A stretch of DNA of 64,000 bases from Antennarius striatus (taxonomy: Eukaryota; Chordata; Actinopteri; Lophiiformes; Antennariidae): assembly GCF_040054535.1 (NCBI RefSeq), contig NC_090782.1, positions 19,189,001 to 19,253,000 on the forward strand, in the 5' to 3' direction. This document shows, in pieces, positions 26,201 to 58,984 of this stretch. The notes under the pieces were generated by a model, which was not told where the DNA came from, made no database searches, and saw only the letters and a program-made list of their open reading frames with translations. The position numbers and the translations under genes were made by a program. How positions within the stretch are numbered: the stretch's first letter is position 1; every line of letters begins with the position of its first letter.

Positions 26201-26744
26201 TCAATCAACTTTCATCTCTTAAAAATGCACAGTAACTATTACTCCTGGGTTTCCTCTTAAGCTATTTGGGTGGTTTTTGGTTCAACTGAATGCTTTTAAT
26301 ATTTCAAAAGTTGTCATATATGTTATTTTAGACCCATTTACATTTTTGCGTAAATGAGCTTCCATAAATTGTACTTAACTTTCTATTTTATTATTGACAT
26401 ATGTCGTGCATATTTTCAATTACACATAAGCTAACTGACTTTAGTGGACTTGTACTGTAATTTACTGGTTTCCAACGACCGAATATAATTTTTATTAAAC
26501 AAGTTTAAATCCAGGAAATCATTACAAGATCAAGTTCATTGTAATTTGCGAAGAAAAGTACTTTAGGTTTCATTCAGACGTGCGGTCTGCTCGAATGCAA
26601 ATTATTTTTTATTATTCAAATGAAAAAAAAAAAACTTTAAGACGACTAGCTTCCATTTATATTTACAATTCATTGAAGCATCTTACCCCAGATGGACAAG
26701 CAGGTTAGAGGAACAAGAACAAGCAGTCCTCTGCAGTGCCCCAT
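17226..26744 (-). CDS. Short LDL-receptor-family protein (VLDLR/LDLR-like), 12 exons
   Basis: Single-pass lipoprotein-receptor-type protein, 638 residues. Exons: 26687-26744, 24364-24525, 23243-23518, 21674-21793, 21404-21529, 20457-20628, 19784-19999, 19587-19705, 19204-19343, 18423-18564, 17840-18037, 17226-17413; all junctions agree in phase. Order: signal peptide ([20 protein letters not shown]), LDLa 1 to residue 73, LDLa 2 (75-111), LDLa 3 (about 131-165), two EGF modules (166-247; the second opens DIDTC), six-bladed propeller (248-510; LYWTSV, LYWIDQ, MYWNEE), partial EGF (511-545), membrane segment (567-591) and 47-residue tail. Exon borders in the propeller match LDLR. LDLR has seven LDLa modules and VLDLR eight; here three. 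LDLa 1 has an insertion and an extra cysteine, YWTD motifs are degenerate, and the tail reads [14 protein letters not shown] where LDLR has FDNPVY. Divergent VLDLR/LDLR paralogue is my inference. Confidence 0.85.
17417..17464. repeat. (CA)n/(TG)n microsatellite at a splice acceptor
   Basis: An interrupted CA tract of about 48 nt. On the minus strand it is a (TG)n tract leading straight into TTCCCAG, the acceptor for the receptor's membrane-spanning last exon. Confidence 0.92.
25087..25494. mobile_element. MITE-like inverted-repeat element rich in CCCGACCCG
   Basis: Lies in intron 1 of the receptor gene. TAGAGGTAAGATC at 25087 faces GATCTTACCTCTA at 25227-25239, enclosing CCCGACCCG/CGGGTCGGG motifs. 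A further half-copy with ATCTTAACTCTA closes at 25494. This fits a small non-autonomous DNA transposon, or two nested or rearranged copies. No coding capacity. Family not assigned. Confidence 0.6.
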
Positions 26745-28044
26745 GCCCTGTGTCCTACACGATTGTGCTGAACGCGGCGCACAATTATGACGCAATAGCT
26801 TCGTGCGACAGTTTACGGGTCAACTAGTTATACTTAATATGCTGCTCGCTGTTAATCATCTTCTGTTAGTGCGTCACAGAACGTTTTACATGCGAAATTA
26901 ATGAAACTTTCTAAACCGATATTAAACAAAAAATGAAATGGACTCAGATCCGAATCGTGTTATTTCACTTAGGCTATTTGGAGGGGGTTTTTTTTGTATT
27001 TAAATACATTTGATGAATTTTTGAAATGTTTCCTATATATTTCCTATATATTGCTGTTTACTCGTAAACAGCAAAACATATTTTGAAAGTAAAAACCTTT
27101 GCTTCAAGTCTGTGCGTGTCTGCCCACTTTACGCGGATGTTTCCACTCTCCTTGGTTGATTAATCCAGTTTCCAGACCTACAGGTTAACAACCATCCCAT
27201 TCATATGCATGGAAGCCTAGTGAGGTTCCCAAATTGGGCCAAGGAGTGGGTGTATTTTTCAAACCTTTGATATATAATATATTGATATATATTGATATAT
27301 AAGCTTTGAGTGTTTGTTTCATTGCATTCATTATACATGTACAGTATGTAACTTTCTTCAGTTTCCAAATAAAGCATTCTTATTTAAGAAACTGGTGTGT
27401 AGTTTAATCCACAATTAATAAGTACTCATATTCAAAGTGGATAAAATCCAGCGACAAAAATATTAGAACACAACTACTCAATCTCTCAAATACAGCCAGC
27501 GTAATATTTGGTCATTGTGTACAACATAGTGACTTCAAGCACAGTATTGTCATGTCTTCCCTCCTCGACACTTCACAATCTGCTGTATGTAATTCTATCC
27601 TCTCGTCTTCGTGGCATTAATTTGGGGAAGGCCCTTTACCGTTCCCACAGCTGAACTCCAGCTCAATAAAGGTGTGGTTTGATGTGAAGAACATAACTGG
27701 TCTTTTAATGCCTGTAAATTTTGTATGGGAAGTCATAAAACATCCTGTAGCTGTAGCTACTATTAAAAAATTTTATTTATAAATAATATAAATACATAAA
27801 TACAATTTATTTATACATCTAATGTAGTACAGGTTCTACATATTGTGTAGTTAACCTTGGAAAGGAAGACAACAACTAAACAGCTTGTCAAAGAACTAAT
27901 TTGGTAAATTAGAGAAGAACCAGGTGGACAAAAAATTAATACAACACTTTTATTAACATTTAAACTGTACAGATTTGATGATGGCCTCTACAACAGGTCT
28001 GGAGAGAGAATTCAGAGTGTTGAGACTGGAGGATTTAATGCTGC
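26745..28044. other. Intergenic between the receptor gene and ndufa7
   Basis: About 1.3 kb of AT-rich DNA holding, presumably, the receptor promoter (right of 26744) and the ndufa7 3' end. A TATATAATATATTGATATAT run lies near 27270-27300. No gene seen. Confidence 0.4.
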
Positions 28045-29581
28045 TCAGAGCTGCGGCTGATCTTTGGACAGTGGTGGCTCCTTATACACAGCACCTGGGG
28101 TCACAGGTAGCTTTAGAGTCTTAGACACTTGACTGGAACAGATCAGAAGAACCAGAAAACAACAAAAGATAGTTAACATTAATTACAAACTAGACATTTC
28201 AGTTATGATAATAATTTATCAAAAGCTAATTTTTGTGTGTCACAAATGTCAGAAATGTCATCTACATTCTGAGCTGTAAGCATGTACACACTTAAATTGT
28301 GTAAACATATATTAAAACAAATTTTTAAGAGTCTTGCTCTGTATGCTCTGTAACTTCCTGATAAAGCAGATGTGTTGCCACTATACATCTCATACTTTAC
28401 GTATTATTATTTGAGATTAAATCCACGTTTTATTGTGAGTAAAACAACTCACTGTAGGGCAAGACTTTTATTTGGAGTTGGTCTAAATATGGAATTATTT
28501 ACATCCCTTTCCAGTAGTAGATGGTAACTAGGTGGTCAGATGAGAAGCAGCAGACGTCTACAGCAGCATGAATAACACACTCTTCTCACTTATTAGCATC
28601 TATGCCATGATCTGTAATCCTTCTCCTTTTCTAAAAATTGGATGATCAATCCAGCCTTGACCATTGAGTATAATCACTCCACTTTCTGTCCTTATTCATT
28701 AGTGAAAGCACACTGATTGACGTAGTTACCTGCCAGCAGTGAGAGCCTTCTGTGATGACATAACAATTGTGGCAGGCACGGACTCCCTGCGTCCATCTCT
28801 AGTGAAGTAGTAGTTATCAGCAAACTTATGGCTTGGGCCTAGAGGCAACTTAGGTGGTGGTTGTGTCCTATAAGGAAAAAAAAATGTATAGTTAATGTCA
28901 CCAGATTTCTACCAGTTAGAAAAGCTCTACTACATTTGATGAGCACTTGTCAGAAATCTATCAGGTAGCAGGCAGACTGAACACCAAAACTATGTGATGA
29001 ACTGACAGGTACTGGCAAACCATTGTCCACCTGGATCCAGTTTAACTCGACTAAGGTTTAAGGGATGCACATGAAGGCTGATAATAAGGGTAAATGTGAC
29101 AAATCCTTACCTGTCAGGTCAGGCAATTTTTAAGACCAGAGCTTCTCCATTAACGTCAATAAAAGCTGTTTTAGATTAAGCCTGGTAACATCGTGAGAAA
29201 GCTGATGAAAGTTTACCCTGGTGTACACGTTCTTACCTCTTCGCAATTTCTTCATATCTCAGCTGTAGTTTTCCTTGCAGTTTTTGCTGAAAAATAAATA
29301 TAGGTGAACGTATTATCATTCTTTTGGTTATATTTGCTATTAATTTTAAACCAATTATTAGCGGTGTCTACATTTGTATAGCTAAGTAAGCTATCATCCG
29401 ACTAGCTCAACTGGCTCTACAGTTACGTCACATTTTATAACTAGTTACGAAAAACCACTAGTAAATCTACTTTTCTACCGCAGTGCGCGCTGGTTCAGGT
29501 TAAGAGTTTGTCATTCAGTTTGTGGCTCACCCCAGATAAGAAATTTCGGAGCCTTTGGATGATTTTGGTAGCAGTCGCCAT
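28045..29581 (-). CDS. ndufa7: NADH dehydrogenase 1 alpha subcomplex subunit 7 (complex I accessory subunit)
   Basis: Accessory (B14.5a) subunit of mitochondrial complex I, peripheral arm, matrix side. Four exons: 29531-29581, 29237-29286, 28730-28867, 28045-28132; phases 0, 2 and 2 agree and give 108 residues against 113 in human. The sequence follows the human protein closely: start [17 protein letters not shown], then [55 protein letters not shown], and a C-terminus ending SKDQPQL. Splice sites are canonical (for example TTCAG/CAAAAACTG and GAG/GTAAGA). It sits just 3' of mast3 on the same strand, with about 2.9 kb between the two coding regions. Confidence 0.95.
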
Positions 29582-29899
29582 GTTTGCTGTTGTGAAGGAC
29601 ACGCGACTTCTTCTCCTGATTTGTTCGACAAGCTCAAGACTAAATGGACGCGTTGCTGCCCCCTGCTGTTCACTGTTGATACTCCGTTTGTTCTACTAGT
29701 ACAGTACTGAATATTCAACGGAGCCTGTTTGAAACTGTAATTTATCTATTTCAATTCATGAATAAAAACAAATGTTAAAATACATTTAGTTAACTTTGGT
29801 AAAGCATTATTTAATTTTCTTAGTATATTAGGTGGGGTTAGAGCACTGCTTGTGGCTCAAATAAATTCTGGGTGGTAAACAATAATTAAATGGAATCAG

Positions 29900-32527
29900 A
29901 CTGAGGCAAAGAGAAATACAAATTTAATTTGTTGCACAAGAAAACATAGTAAAGGCGCAACAACGCCGGTATACCATGCAATCAAGTTTTACAGATGTGT
30001 GCTTATCTCATGCAGCATGCACTGAACAGGCGTCCATAGAACACATGCACATGTACAACAATTTCACCTGCCAGTTTGTTCTTCTAGAGTAAGTTGAACA
30101 ACAGCTGAGAATGATAACTTCTAGTGTTTGACATGTCTGACCATACTGGTGTCACAAGAACTGACACATTTGTATTCGAATAAAACCATGCATGGACAAG
30201 CTACCTAAGTGGATGCATTGATAAACTATGAATCCTGTTAGTTTGTTCTGCACTGTCAAAAAACTGTGTGAATTGTACAACTAGTGTCAAACTGGCTGCT
30301 AGTCTGTATTCCAATTCAACACACAGCTGAAGTAATCAATTTTTTATATGTAACACCACTTCACTATTGCTTTACTTTTCCTTTGTAACTTTTTTTGTGT
30401 ACATGTGATATAACATTACAAACCAAGTATACAGTGTATGTGGCAAGTAAGAGAATTTTTGGTAAAAACATAGCGGTAAACCAGGACCATTTCATTCCTC
30501 AATTCAGTTATAAAACAGAAATGCTCACATTCATGAAAAAAAGACTTCAAGCTGACATTGTTCGTGTAACATGCATGTAAAACATTAAAGTCTTCTCAGC
30601 TAGAAGTTAAATTACTGACTTGAAGAACTTGAATTAAAACATCACATTCTCATTTTATAAAAAGGAGACCCAAGAGAAAACTTGTACAAAAGACAGCAAC
30701 AGTCACTGACAACTAAGACCATTGAACAAACTCTTGTCTCTGTAGTGGAAAAAAAGGGAAGCACATCCTGTCTGGATGTTAAATCCTGTTATGAATCCCA
30801 GTAAGTTTTTCTTCGTCATAAAAACAGCACAATCCTTCAAACCACACTAACCAAACTTCCTTCTGCCTCATTGTGCATATCTTGTCATTCAATACATTGG
30901 AAACAGCATTTTTTAATCAAAATATACATCAATATTTGTACAATATAAAGACATTAAACAGCTGTTCCAGGAAGCCCTGGGGTTGAATTCAATGTAAGGG
31001 TCTCTGCCATTTTCAGTTTGCCTCCAACATTCACTTAGAAAATTACATTAGTGCACTCTCTCCTCAATGTAAACATTACTACACTGTAACTTAATTGGGA
31101 ACAGTTTTGTGCATGGTGTCACTTACATGCTGTGGAAAAAGAGGAAAAGAAAAAAAAACCCCTCTTAAAATACACGAGGATCCAGCTCATTCCCAGGTAC
31201 AAAACACCCTCCTCTTGTAAGTAAGGAAAAAGAAACACCACAATGTTTTTAACAATAAAATAACACCTCTAGGATGTGAAGAAAACTCAACACTGATTCA
31301 GCTACCCTGGTTTTTTGTCCTGCAAATTGAAAGCTTTGTGTAGAACAAGCGATTAGAGTGAGACGATTACAGATGTGAGCTGGAAGAACCTAATTTATGA
31401 TGCCTGGATGACAGGGCATCACACCAAGTGAGAAAACCACACCAACGAGTAAACGGCATTATTCCACGAAGATGTTGTCAAGATACCAGGTGAAAGATAA
31501 ACGTTCCTGTTGAGAACTCGAACGACAAAGTTAATTACAACTGACACCTCTGTCATCAAAAACTGCACTAATATCACAGCACATAATACAAAGTGTAAAC
31601 TGATTTCAGAATTTTTTTTTTTTTTTGAGGTCATACTTTGACAGGACCAGGACCAGCGTGCGATAACACCCTGCACTGGTTCCGTAATTTAGAGGCCATA
31701 CTGTTTTTACCTTAAATTCATACTGCAACAATCATAAAACGAATCAGTGGAAGTAATTATAGATTTTTTTCCCTCAAATTAAACAAAGAATCGCTGATTT
31801 TTGTGTGTCTGTTTTCTATCAGCACAACTTGCTTCAGCGCTACTTCTGTCCTCACAAAGTTTTATGAAATAAGAATTCCAAAGTTTCATACAAGGTTTGC
31901 TTTCCTGCAGTGTGATGCTTGTTAGATTTTACGCTTGGAGGATGCAGTGCTATTGAAGGCAAAAATGATTGTAGTTACAGCTGAAAAGTTAGGCTGACAA
32001 TTGATTGGAGACATCAATCATGTTGCTCACAGTGTGAAACAAAGGTCATTGTAATGTTTGTGGAGATCAGGATAATAGCAGTACTGTATTACACAACTGG
32101 AAGCTGCAATGATCAGATTTAAAATAACACTCAGAACCACAAGTTCAGCTACTAAAATGACTTCTCATACCTGTTGGTCCTTCAACAATTACGCCACAAA
32201 AGTTTCTATCTACTACTGTGGCTTTTTAAAAAATAGACATGTGTTTAAAAAACAAACAGTCAAAAAACATAACACTACATTCTACGGGAAAAAAAAACTT
32301 GTCAAACTCTTTGACCGATGAGAACTTCCCCATTTCCCTGTAGTTAACTCAATCGTAGTTTATAAGAGTAATAAATAAGACCTCTGCCTTTCAGCAACTA
32401 TTTACAAATACAAAATTCAAGTAAAATTGTCTCCACTCGCTCTCGGACAAACAGGTTAATGAATAAGCTCACACACGATAATAAAGATATGAGCATAACT
32501 AAATTCGTGTAGAGGTGAGTCAATTTC
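29900..32527 (-). other. Probable mast3 3' UTR and intergenic DNA
   Basis: AT-rich, no coding sequence, lying directly after the mast3 stop at 32528-32530. ATTAAA-type poly(A) signals can be read on the minus strand near 30913 and 29926, so a 3' UTR of 1.6-2.6 kb is plausible. The end cannot be fixed from sequence alone. Confidence 0.4.
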
Positions 32528-52515
<19,988 letters not shown>

Positions 52516-52860
52516 GATGAACTGGTTTTCCGGAATTAAAGTTAATGGAGGGTTCAGAAAACTGAGTCTGGGTTCCAAGAGGAGTCCGCCGCTCCTGCTG
52601 CCGCTCTCCCCACCATCGTCTCCTTGGAGGTTTCTGTTGTAGTCACACCGAGTTTGTCTGCCTCTTTGCAGTCCCAGCAGTTACATCCTCCGGTCGGTTG
52701 TCTGGTCGCGGCCATCGGCCACAAACATCTCACCCATGGAGGATAGTTCGGTCTGAACTGCGGCCACACGACAGCAGCGTTCTCTGGTCAGACCTAAAGT
52801 CGAAGTCTGGCTGCGAGTGCCTCCGTATGAGAATGATGCTGCGTTCAAATACCGCTCGTT

Positions 52861-55800
52861 TTCGTCACTACCTCCCGTCCGTTAAAAAAAATCTACAGCG
52901 GTCAGGACATACAGGTAGAAGCCTAGAAACAGAAAAATCGGGTTACAAATCTACCAAAACCAAATACGACAGCTTCACATATTTGTTTTGGTAAATTTAA
53001 TCGAGAACCTGGTCGTAATTTTAGTTGCTGCAAAAATAATATAGAATAATTCAATCAAGTAAGTTTAAACTTTTTTTTGGTTGACAGATAACTTGTGCAT
53101 TTTTGAAAAGGTTCATTACCTAAAATTTTGCAAAATGAATGAAATCATTACGCACAAAAGGTAAACAAAAATTATGTGCCACATAATATGAAATTAAAAA
53201 ACTGTTTGTTTTTCCGAGTGAATTTTGTAAAAAAAAAAAAAAGAAATATCAAATTACATTTTCAAGAAAAAAACATTATTTGCTAATTTAATAAACAAAA
53301 TAATAATAATTATAGGTTAAGCATATGTAATTATTCCCAAGCATGCAGAACTAACTGTTGGAATCTAGAGGCCATCATTACGGTGACATCACCGCAGCAT
53401 GGGTTAAGCCCCGGGTGCAGCGATAAAACTATTAATGGTGAAGTTTGTTTGTTTTTTCCAAAGGCCAGTCAATAATTAAACATTAGATGATCTTGTTTCA
53501 CTCGGCCTTCAGAGATTTCAGTGTCATTGCATTGCATTCTGAGTGGTAAACATGAAATATTTGGTTGCAGTAAAAACCTGCAGACAATTTTGGTCACAAG
53601 TTATTTTTCATTGCAAATAATTATTGGTGCCGTGGTGCCACAGCGGATGAAGCTGTTGATGAATGAACGAATGAATAGTTATTGATGACCAGTTATTGCA
53701 GTGCGAATACTCGTCACATGTGTATCCCACCCGTTGTTCATATCGTTTAATAATTTCCTATAGTACTTGAAAGCAGCGTTAGATGTTGGGTTGAACCACG
53801 AGGAGTTTAGCGGCGGGAGAGTTTGAAAAACTTTAAATAGTGGTACATTCCACTGCGTAATATAATCGATAGGTTTATATATACTGTAGCTCCCTATGTA
53901 TTCTCTGTATGTATTATAATTCTCTTCAGAGCAGAACAGAACAGAACAGAAGAAATAACACAGTCATCATTTATCTACTTGCATACTAATTTTTCATTGT
54001 AATATAATGAAAATGATTCTGCGTGTTGAGAGAAAACAGAATGTTTGAAATGCAAAAAGCTTTGAAGCATGATGTCAGAAAATGAGTGATCTGCCATAGT
54101 GTGTATGAACTGGGTTAAGGGATTTATGACGGCTGCATTTTAGAGATATTCCCATTGGTATCTGCTCCTTTTTCAAAGTAGAGAATTTAATTTATTTCTG
54201 TATGGAGAATAGTGTGACAGCCTAGTGCTGCTCACACATCCAGAAACATGCTGAATGCAGCCGCTTCTGTTTGCAGTGTTGCCTGCCTCCACAGCACCCA
54301 GCTCCGTTGCCAAGCAACTCACATACTGTAGTCTTAGTTGCAACTAATAAATGATAGGTCTTCACTAGTGAACCAGAGGCACATTAATATACAAAAACAA
54401 CTCAGGGGTGTTGCATATGTCCATTCATATTTCATCATTTTAAAGATCTTAAACGACAAAATCTATAAACTACTAAGTAAACTACTATCACTACTCAGCT
54501 GAAATTGTTTAGGTAAACTATTTTTGCTTGTTTGTTTGTTTATTTGGTCAGTTGTTTTGCTATAGTTCCTCAAACAGTCAACACAGTTTTGTTTAGTTGT
54601 GGAGCATTCACTCATACCATGCTGTCCTCTCCAGCAAGCAGAGTTTGCTGCTGTTGTTATGTAATTGTTGACAAACCACAAAAAAGCACCTGACCAGTAT
54701 CAAATTGACCATTTGCACCAATGAATAGCCTAAAAAGATGTTTTTATATGTCTCATAAGACTGTGGTTAATTGCTGATCACTTCATTTCTGTGTAGTTCG
54801 AGTGCCTTACCTCCAGGGATGAAGCGTTTGCAAAGGACTGCAGGGGCTGCATGGACTACACGGGCTGAGGAGAGTGGGGCTTTGGCAGGTGGGGGACAAA
54901 CTGTGAGGGAAGACATGTTTGCATAGATTAATGCACTGACTCAGCAAACCAGCGTGCACACAGACATCAGTCACCCGACAGCATCTGAATTTTGATGGAG
55001 GATTACATTTCGAGGGTTTCCTCTCATTGTCGGACGCAAACAGCTATTTGTGGTAGTTGTTCTCCAGGGGCCTGCAGGATGACGCTGCTGCCTCTCTGAT
55101 AGCATTGTTTATTACTGGGTGGCTGCATAAAACACTGGGTGCATCTAATTAATCTGGTACACCACAGGAAATGAAAGCTGGGGTGTCAACAAACCATAAA
55201 GAAAGTCGTATGTTTGCCCACTACTTATTGGAAAGCACAAAGGGTAACACAATGTTATGATTTTTGTTTGACTGCGTGTGAATTTTGAAATAATTTTCAT
55301 AAATTTCATTTCTTATTTATTTCAAAATAAGCATGTTCAGCCGTCCTGTGGTCGACGTCTTCCTGTTGCTGACCCAGTAACAAAGCGGTTTGCCACTGGT
55401 TTTTTCTGCTCAGATATGAGCTCTGCCTTTGTGCTTCACAGTGTTGCTATTGTCTTAGTTCTGCTGAGGCTTCTCGGTGCCAAACACAGTACACACTACC
55501 AAAGCACTAATGAATGTGTTGTCATAGTAATGCCAGGATGATGTCAGAAAAAAAAAAAAGTCTTGCACAAAGACTTCTCATTCTGTAGTGTTGTCACAAT
55601 ACATGCAGCTCATTATGCAGTATTTTGTCTCGACACATTCTCTCCTACTAACCCCTGAGCCAAAGCACTCGACAGTGCTTGAGTGAGTAATCATTTGCCA
55701 TTTCCATCTTGCATTTCCCTTTGGTTGGCACTTCATGTACAATCCTCTCCAGAGTATAAATTGAGTAGAGAATCTCATACTGACTCATTGGTGACATTCA

Positions 55801-56420
55801 CGTTGAATTTCTGATTTACTCAGAGTATCATGTTTCGAGAGTCTCTGAAATTGCATGCAATAGCAGTTACAATCTGCTATTGACGAGAAAACAACAGCCT
55901 TTACTGCAAGTATGACCAACATGAACAGTATTCAGAATCTTGTTTTTCCAACGTATTTTCTCATACTTGATGCTTTTTACTGGAAATTTATGAAACTTAT
56001 TTTGAAAAATAACATTATTCAAACAAGGAATAATTACTTGCAAATCTCTTTTTCTAGAAGGCTGTGTACCCAAACACTTGCAAAGCACAATCTACATGCA
56101 ACAGCATGACTGAGAACAAAAATTCCTGCCATGCTTGCCATTTTTACACTCCTAAAAGCTATCTGTTAACTGGTCTGATGTGTCGCTCAACAGCCACCTG
56201 TAAAAAACACGAACTCCTCCCTGCTCAAACAGTGTGAAACCTCTGAATCTCTGAAATGTCTTAAAAAGAAACAACAGAAAAAAAACAGCATATGTTTCGG
56301 TGAGAAGATCCACGGAGGAGGGAGATGGAGATGGATGAACCACAGAATTCATGGCGCTCCCACGCCTTATGGATCAGCATCTAATGGGCAGCAGGTATCC
56401 CTGCACACATGCACACAACG

Positions 56421-56457
<37 letters not shown>

Positions 56458-57320
56458 ACAGATACACACACTCAAGAAGGCTTCATTTGCTGTGGAGGAA
56501 GAGTGGGCGGATATAAGACTGCAGCCATACCCTTGATGTAGACGTGATTCATTGGTTAGCAAATGCTGAAATAAATATCTGTTTTCCCAAAGACCGAGAG
56601 CCATTTGTCTGTCTTGAAGCTCTGAGGGGAGCATGTAATTGATGCAAGAACCATGGAGCGAGGCTCACATTAAAAAAAGAGACATCCGTAAAAGAAAGAC
56701 CTGAGATATGGAGGAAGAATTTTAAAGCATGAGCTAGAAATTTAAAAACATTCAGCATCTGGTATGATTATAGTAAAACTGAAGTATTTTCAGAAAAATT
56801 ACAGGCATTCAAACATACATAACACAACATGCTCATTGACACAAGTTTCTTATTGTTCATTGGTTATACAAGTTTATCCAGAATCATGCAAACACACTTA
56901 GGTTAAGGGTTGTAAAATTACCTTATTTATGGATAAATATGTTCAAACATTAATAGGTAGGCAGGGAGAACTGCTCAGTTTAAACCTGCGTTACTGATAA
57001 GAGAATAGGGATGATGTCGTAATAAGCAACTGTTAAGACACCTGTAGATTCTCTCATCTGTTTAACTATAATGGTATACAAGACTGAAGCTGTTGATAGA
57101 ATAATGAACCCTAAAGAAAACTTTATAGGGAGAAACGATTATTTGCATTTCCATTTTGGCTCTTTTGGTCTCAAAGCTTTAAAAGTAAATGAGTTGTGAA
57201 CAATGTCAACAAAAGCTGCAGGTTGAAACTTGAATGGACTGAGGTACCTTAACGACTAGACGAGTAAACACACATAGACATTGTTATTTATTCTAACTTC
57301 AAGAAGAAAATTAAGAAAAA
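52861..57320. other. Long non-coding stretch upstream of mast3
   Basis: Mostly AT-rich with no recognisable gene. A GC-richer segment at 54809-54887 has splice-like borders on the minus strand (CCCTCACAG and GTAAGG) and is open in phase 1, but I recognise nothing in it. A (CA)n tract lies at 56418-56470 and a short (GAACA)n run near 53935. Confidence 0.4.
56418..56470. repeat. (CA)n microsatellite
   Basis: Interrupted CA/CACG tract of about 50 nt. Confidence 0.92.
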
Positions 57321-57326
57321 ACTTAC

Positions 57327-57672
57327 TCAAGAGTGAGAGAAGGGATCTTTAGTTTGTCTCGCCTTGACTTCATTCTTGCTGATCACCAAGCGGGAGCCTC
57401 GTTTACCAAAGGGCAGCACCGCTGAGCCTCACGAACGGCTTCCAGACATCCATCACTGCGGTGGATGACTAAAAATAGGCAGGGTGTCGTTTGTCAGCGA
57501 CTTCAGCGGATTCCAGAGACATTTTCCATGGGAATAGACACAATAAAAAGCACTCTTCAAAATATGAGGCGCGGCGTCAGTTTCGCGCGTCCTGCTCACC
57601 GTCCGTCGCCAAGGCGCCCAGGAGAGCGACTGCCACGAAGCCGAGGAGCGACGGGTCACCACTCACCGACAT
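57327..57672 (-). CDS. Speculative small secreted-peptide gene (two exons)
   Basis: A minus-strand ATG at 57670-57672, in a CpG-rich patch, opens 24 codons that look like a signal peptide (MSVSGDPSLLGFVAVALLGA, then LATD) and end at a donor, GACG/GTGAGC (57600). The first acceptor-like site downstream that keeps a frame open (GGCTCAG at 57422) joins in phase 1 to AVLPFGKRGSRLVISKNEVK and runs to a TGA at 57327. The product would be 55 residues with a PFGKR site resembling an amidated-peptide cleavage signal. No family is recognised. The acceptor has a weak pyrimidine tract, and a competing acceptor lies at about 57469. The true partner exon may be elsewhere. Confidence 0.2.
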
Positions 57673-58984
57673 GTGACTATCGATGGGGGAGGAAGAGAGG
57701 GAGGCAGGGAAGGGGGAGTCCAATTGAGAGGGGTGGCTTAATAGATTTAGGTAGGTTATTGACAAAAGAGGGTGGATCGGAGGAGTGCGGAGGAAAAGTT
57801 GGCTTTGGAACTTCGCGTCAAACCTGATGATTCAGGTTTTCTGGAAAAAAAAGAAGAAAAAAAGAAGCGCTATAAATGACACCACATGTCTCATAAAAGC
57901 TGCTTTATGTGTTTCATTTGTTTCACATAACATTTCAGTCTCCGATTGTTTCATACAAGCACTGAAAATGAAACAGCGCCGTGAACACTCATGGGATGTC
58001 GTGCTGATGAAGCCGGGGGGATTGGGGAATACCTCTGCTGGAAACCGTGACAGCTGCCACACTGGATGCGGTTCCTACTCCGTTAACGCGCTGTGTGCTC
58101 GTGCATGTGCACCTGCCTCCAAGCCTTTATCCTCCTGCTGTTATGTAGAAACCTTTCAATTTCCCCAAGGTAGGGAGTGCGTGTAGGCGGTGCGTTCAGA
58201 CATCGTGCATGTGTAACTGCCGTGAGAAGCATTTGGGCGCATTTGCAAATTTATTCGATTCTTCTCCTCCCCGTGCGCACGTGTGGGTAGGAGAGTTTTA
58301 CACGTTTCTGCAGCATGTTAGAAATGTGAGTGTGTGTGTATATGTGTGTGTGTGTGTGAGAGTGTCTCCCAGCAAATTGAGACATGCATATGCAAGTCCA
58401 GACTTGAGAGTCAATTTGTGAGCATCCAATTATGTATGAGCGTGTGTTTGCGCACGACTTTTTACCTCAGCTCGGTTTCTGCAGATTTCCTTTGTCTCCA
58501 ACGCAACCGGTGACAGCGCTGACACCAGTGTCTTCTTGGTTGCCAGGACATGAGCTGTACAGCAGCAACTAGAAAGCACTTAGAATGCACATACCTCCAG
58601 CAACACTCCTGTTACTAAAACCACAACATCCACAGAAAAATACCAATAACCAATGTATCAAAACAAAGTCCTGCATTAATTCCGGCGGTGCGACACTATA
58701 TATAAGCAGATCATTGTTGATTCACTGCATTCAGGTCATAATAATCATATATAAGAAATTGTTTAATAGATATGTTCATTAGCAGATACGTGAAATTCAT
58801 TTGACTGACTCTGAATCTGCAATATCTTTGCTTTATATTGGTGGTTGTGTCATATGCCCACCCCTCTACCCAGTATAAAGCTCTGGACAAAAGTATTGGG
58901 ACACGAACTGGAAGTTTATATTGTTATATTGGATGCACTCTTGTATGGAGGCATTCTACAGAAGTTTGGATGGAATATGTGTGA

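Noticed and set aside
54809..54887. 79-bp minus-strand segment with acceptor- and donor-like borders (VCPPPAKAPLSSARVVHAAP in phase 1)
   Set aside because: Low-complexity Ala/Pro composition, no recognised domain and no clear partner exon. It could be a chance splice-site pair.
57419..57468. Alternative second exon for the 57.6-kb signal peptide (HRSDGCLEAVREAQRCC), recalling cysteine-rich receptors such as GFRA
   Set aside because: Too short, the cysteine spacing does not fit, and the frame ends soon after. No support for a GFRA gene.
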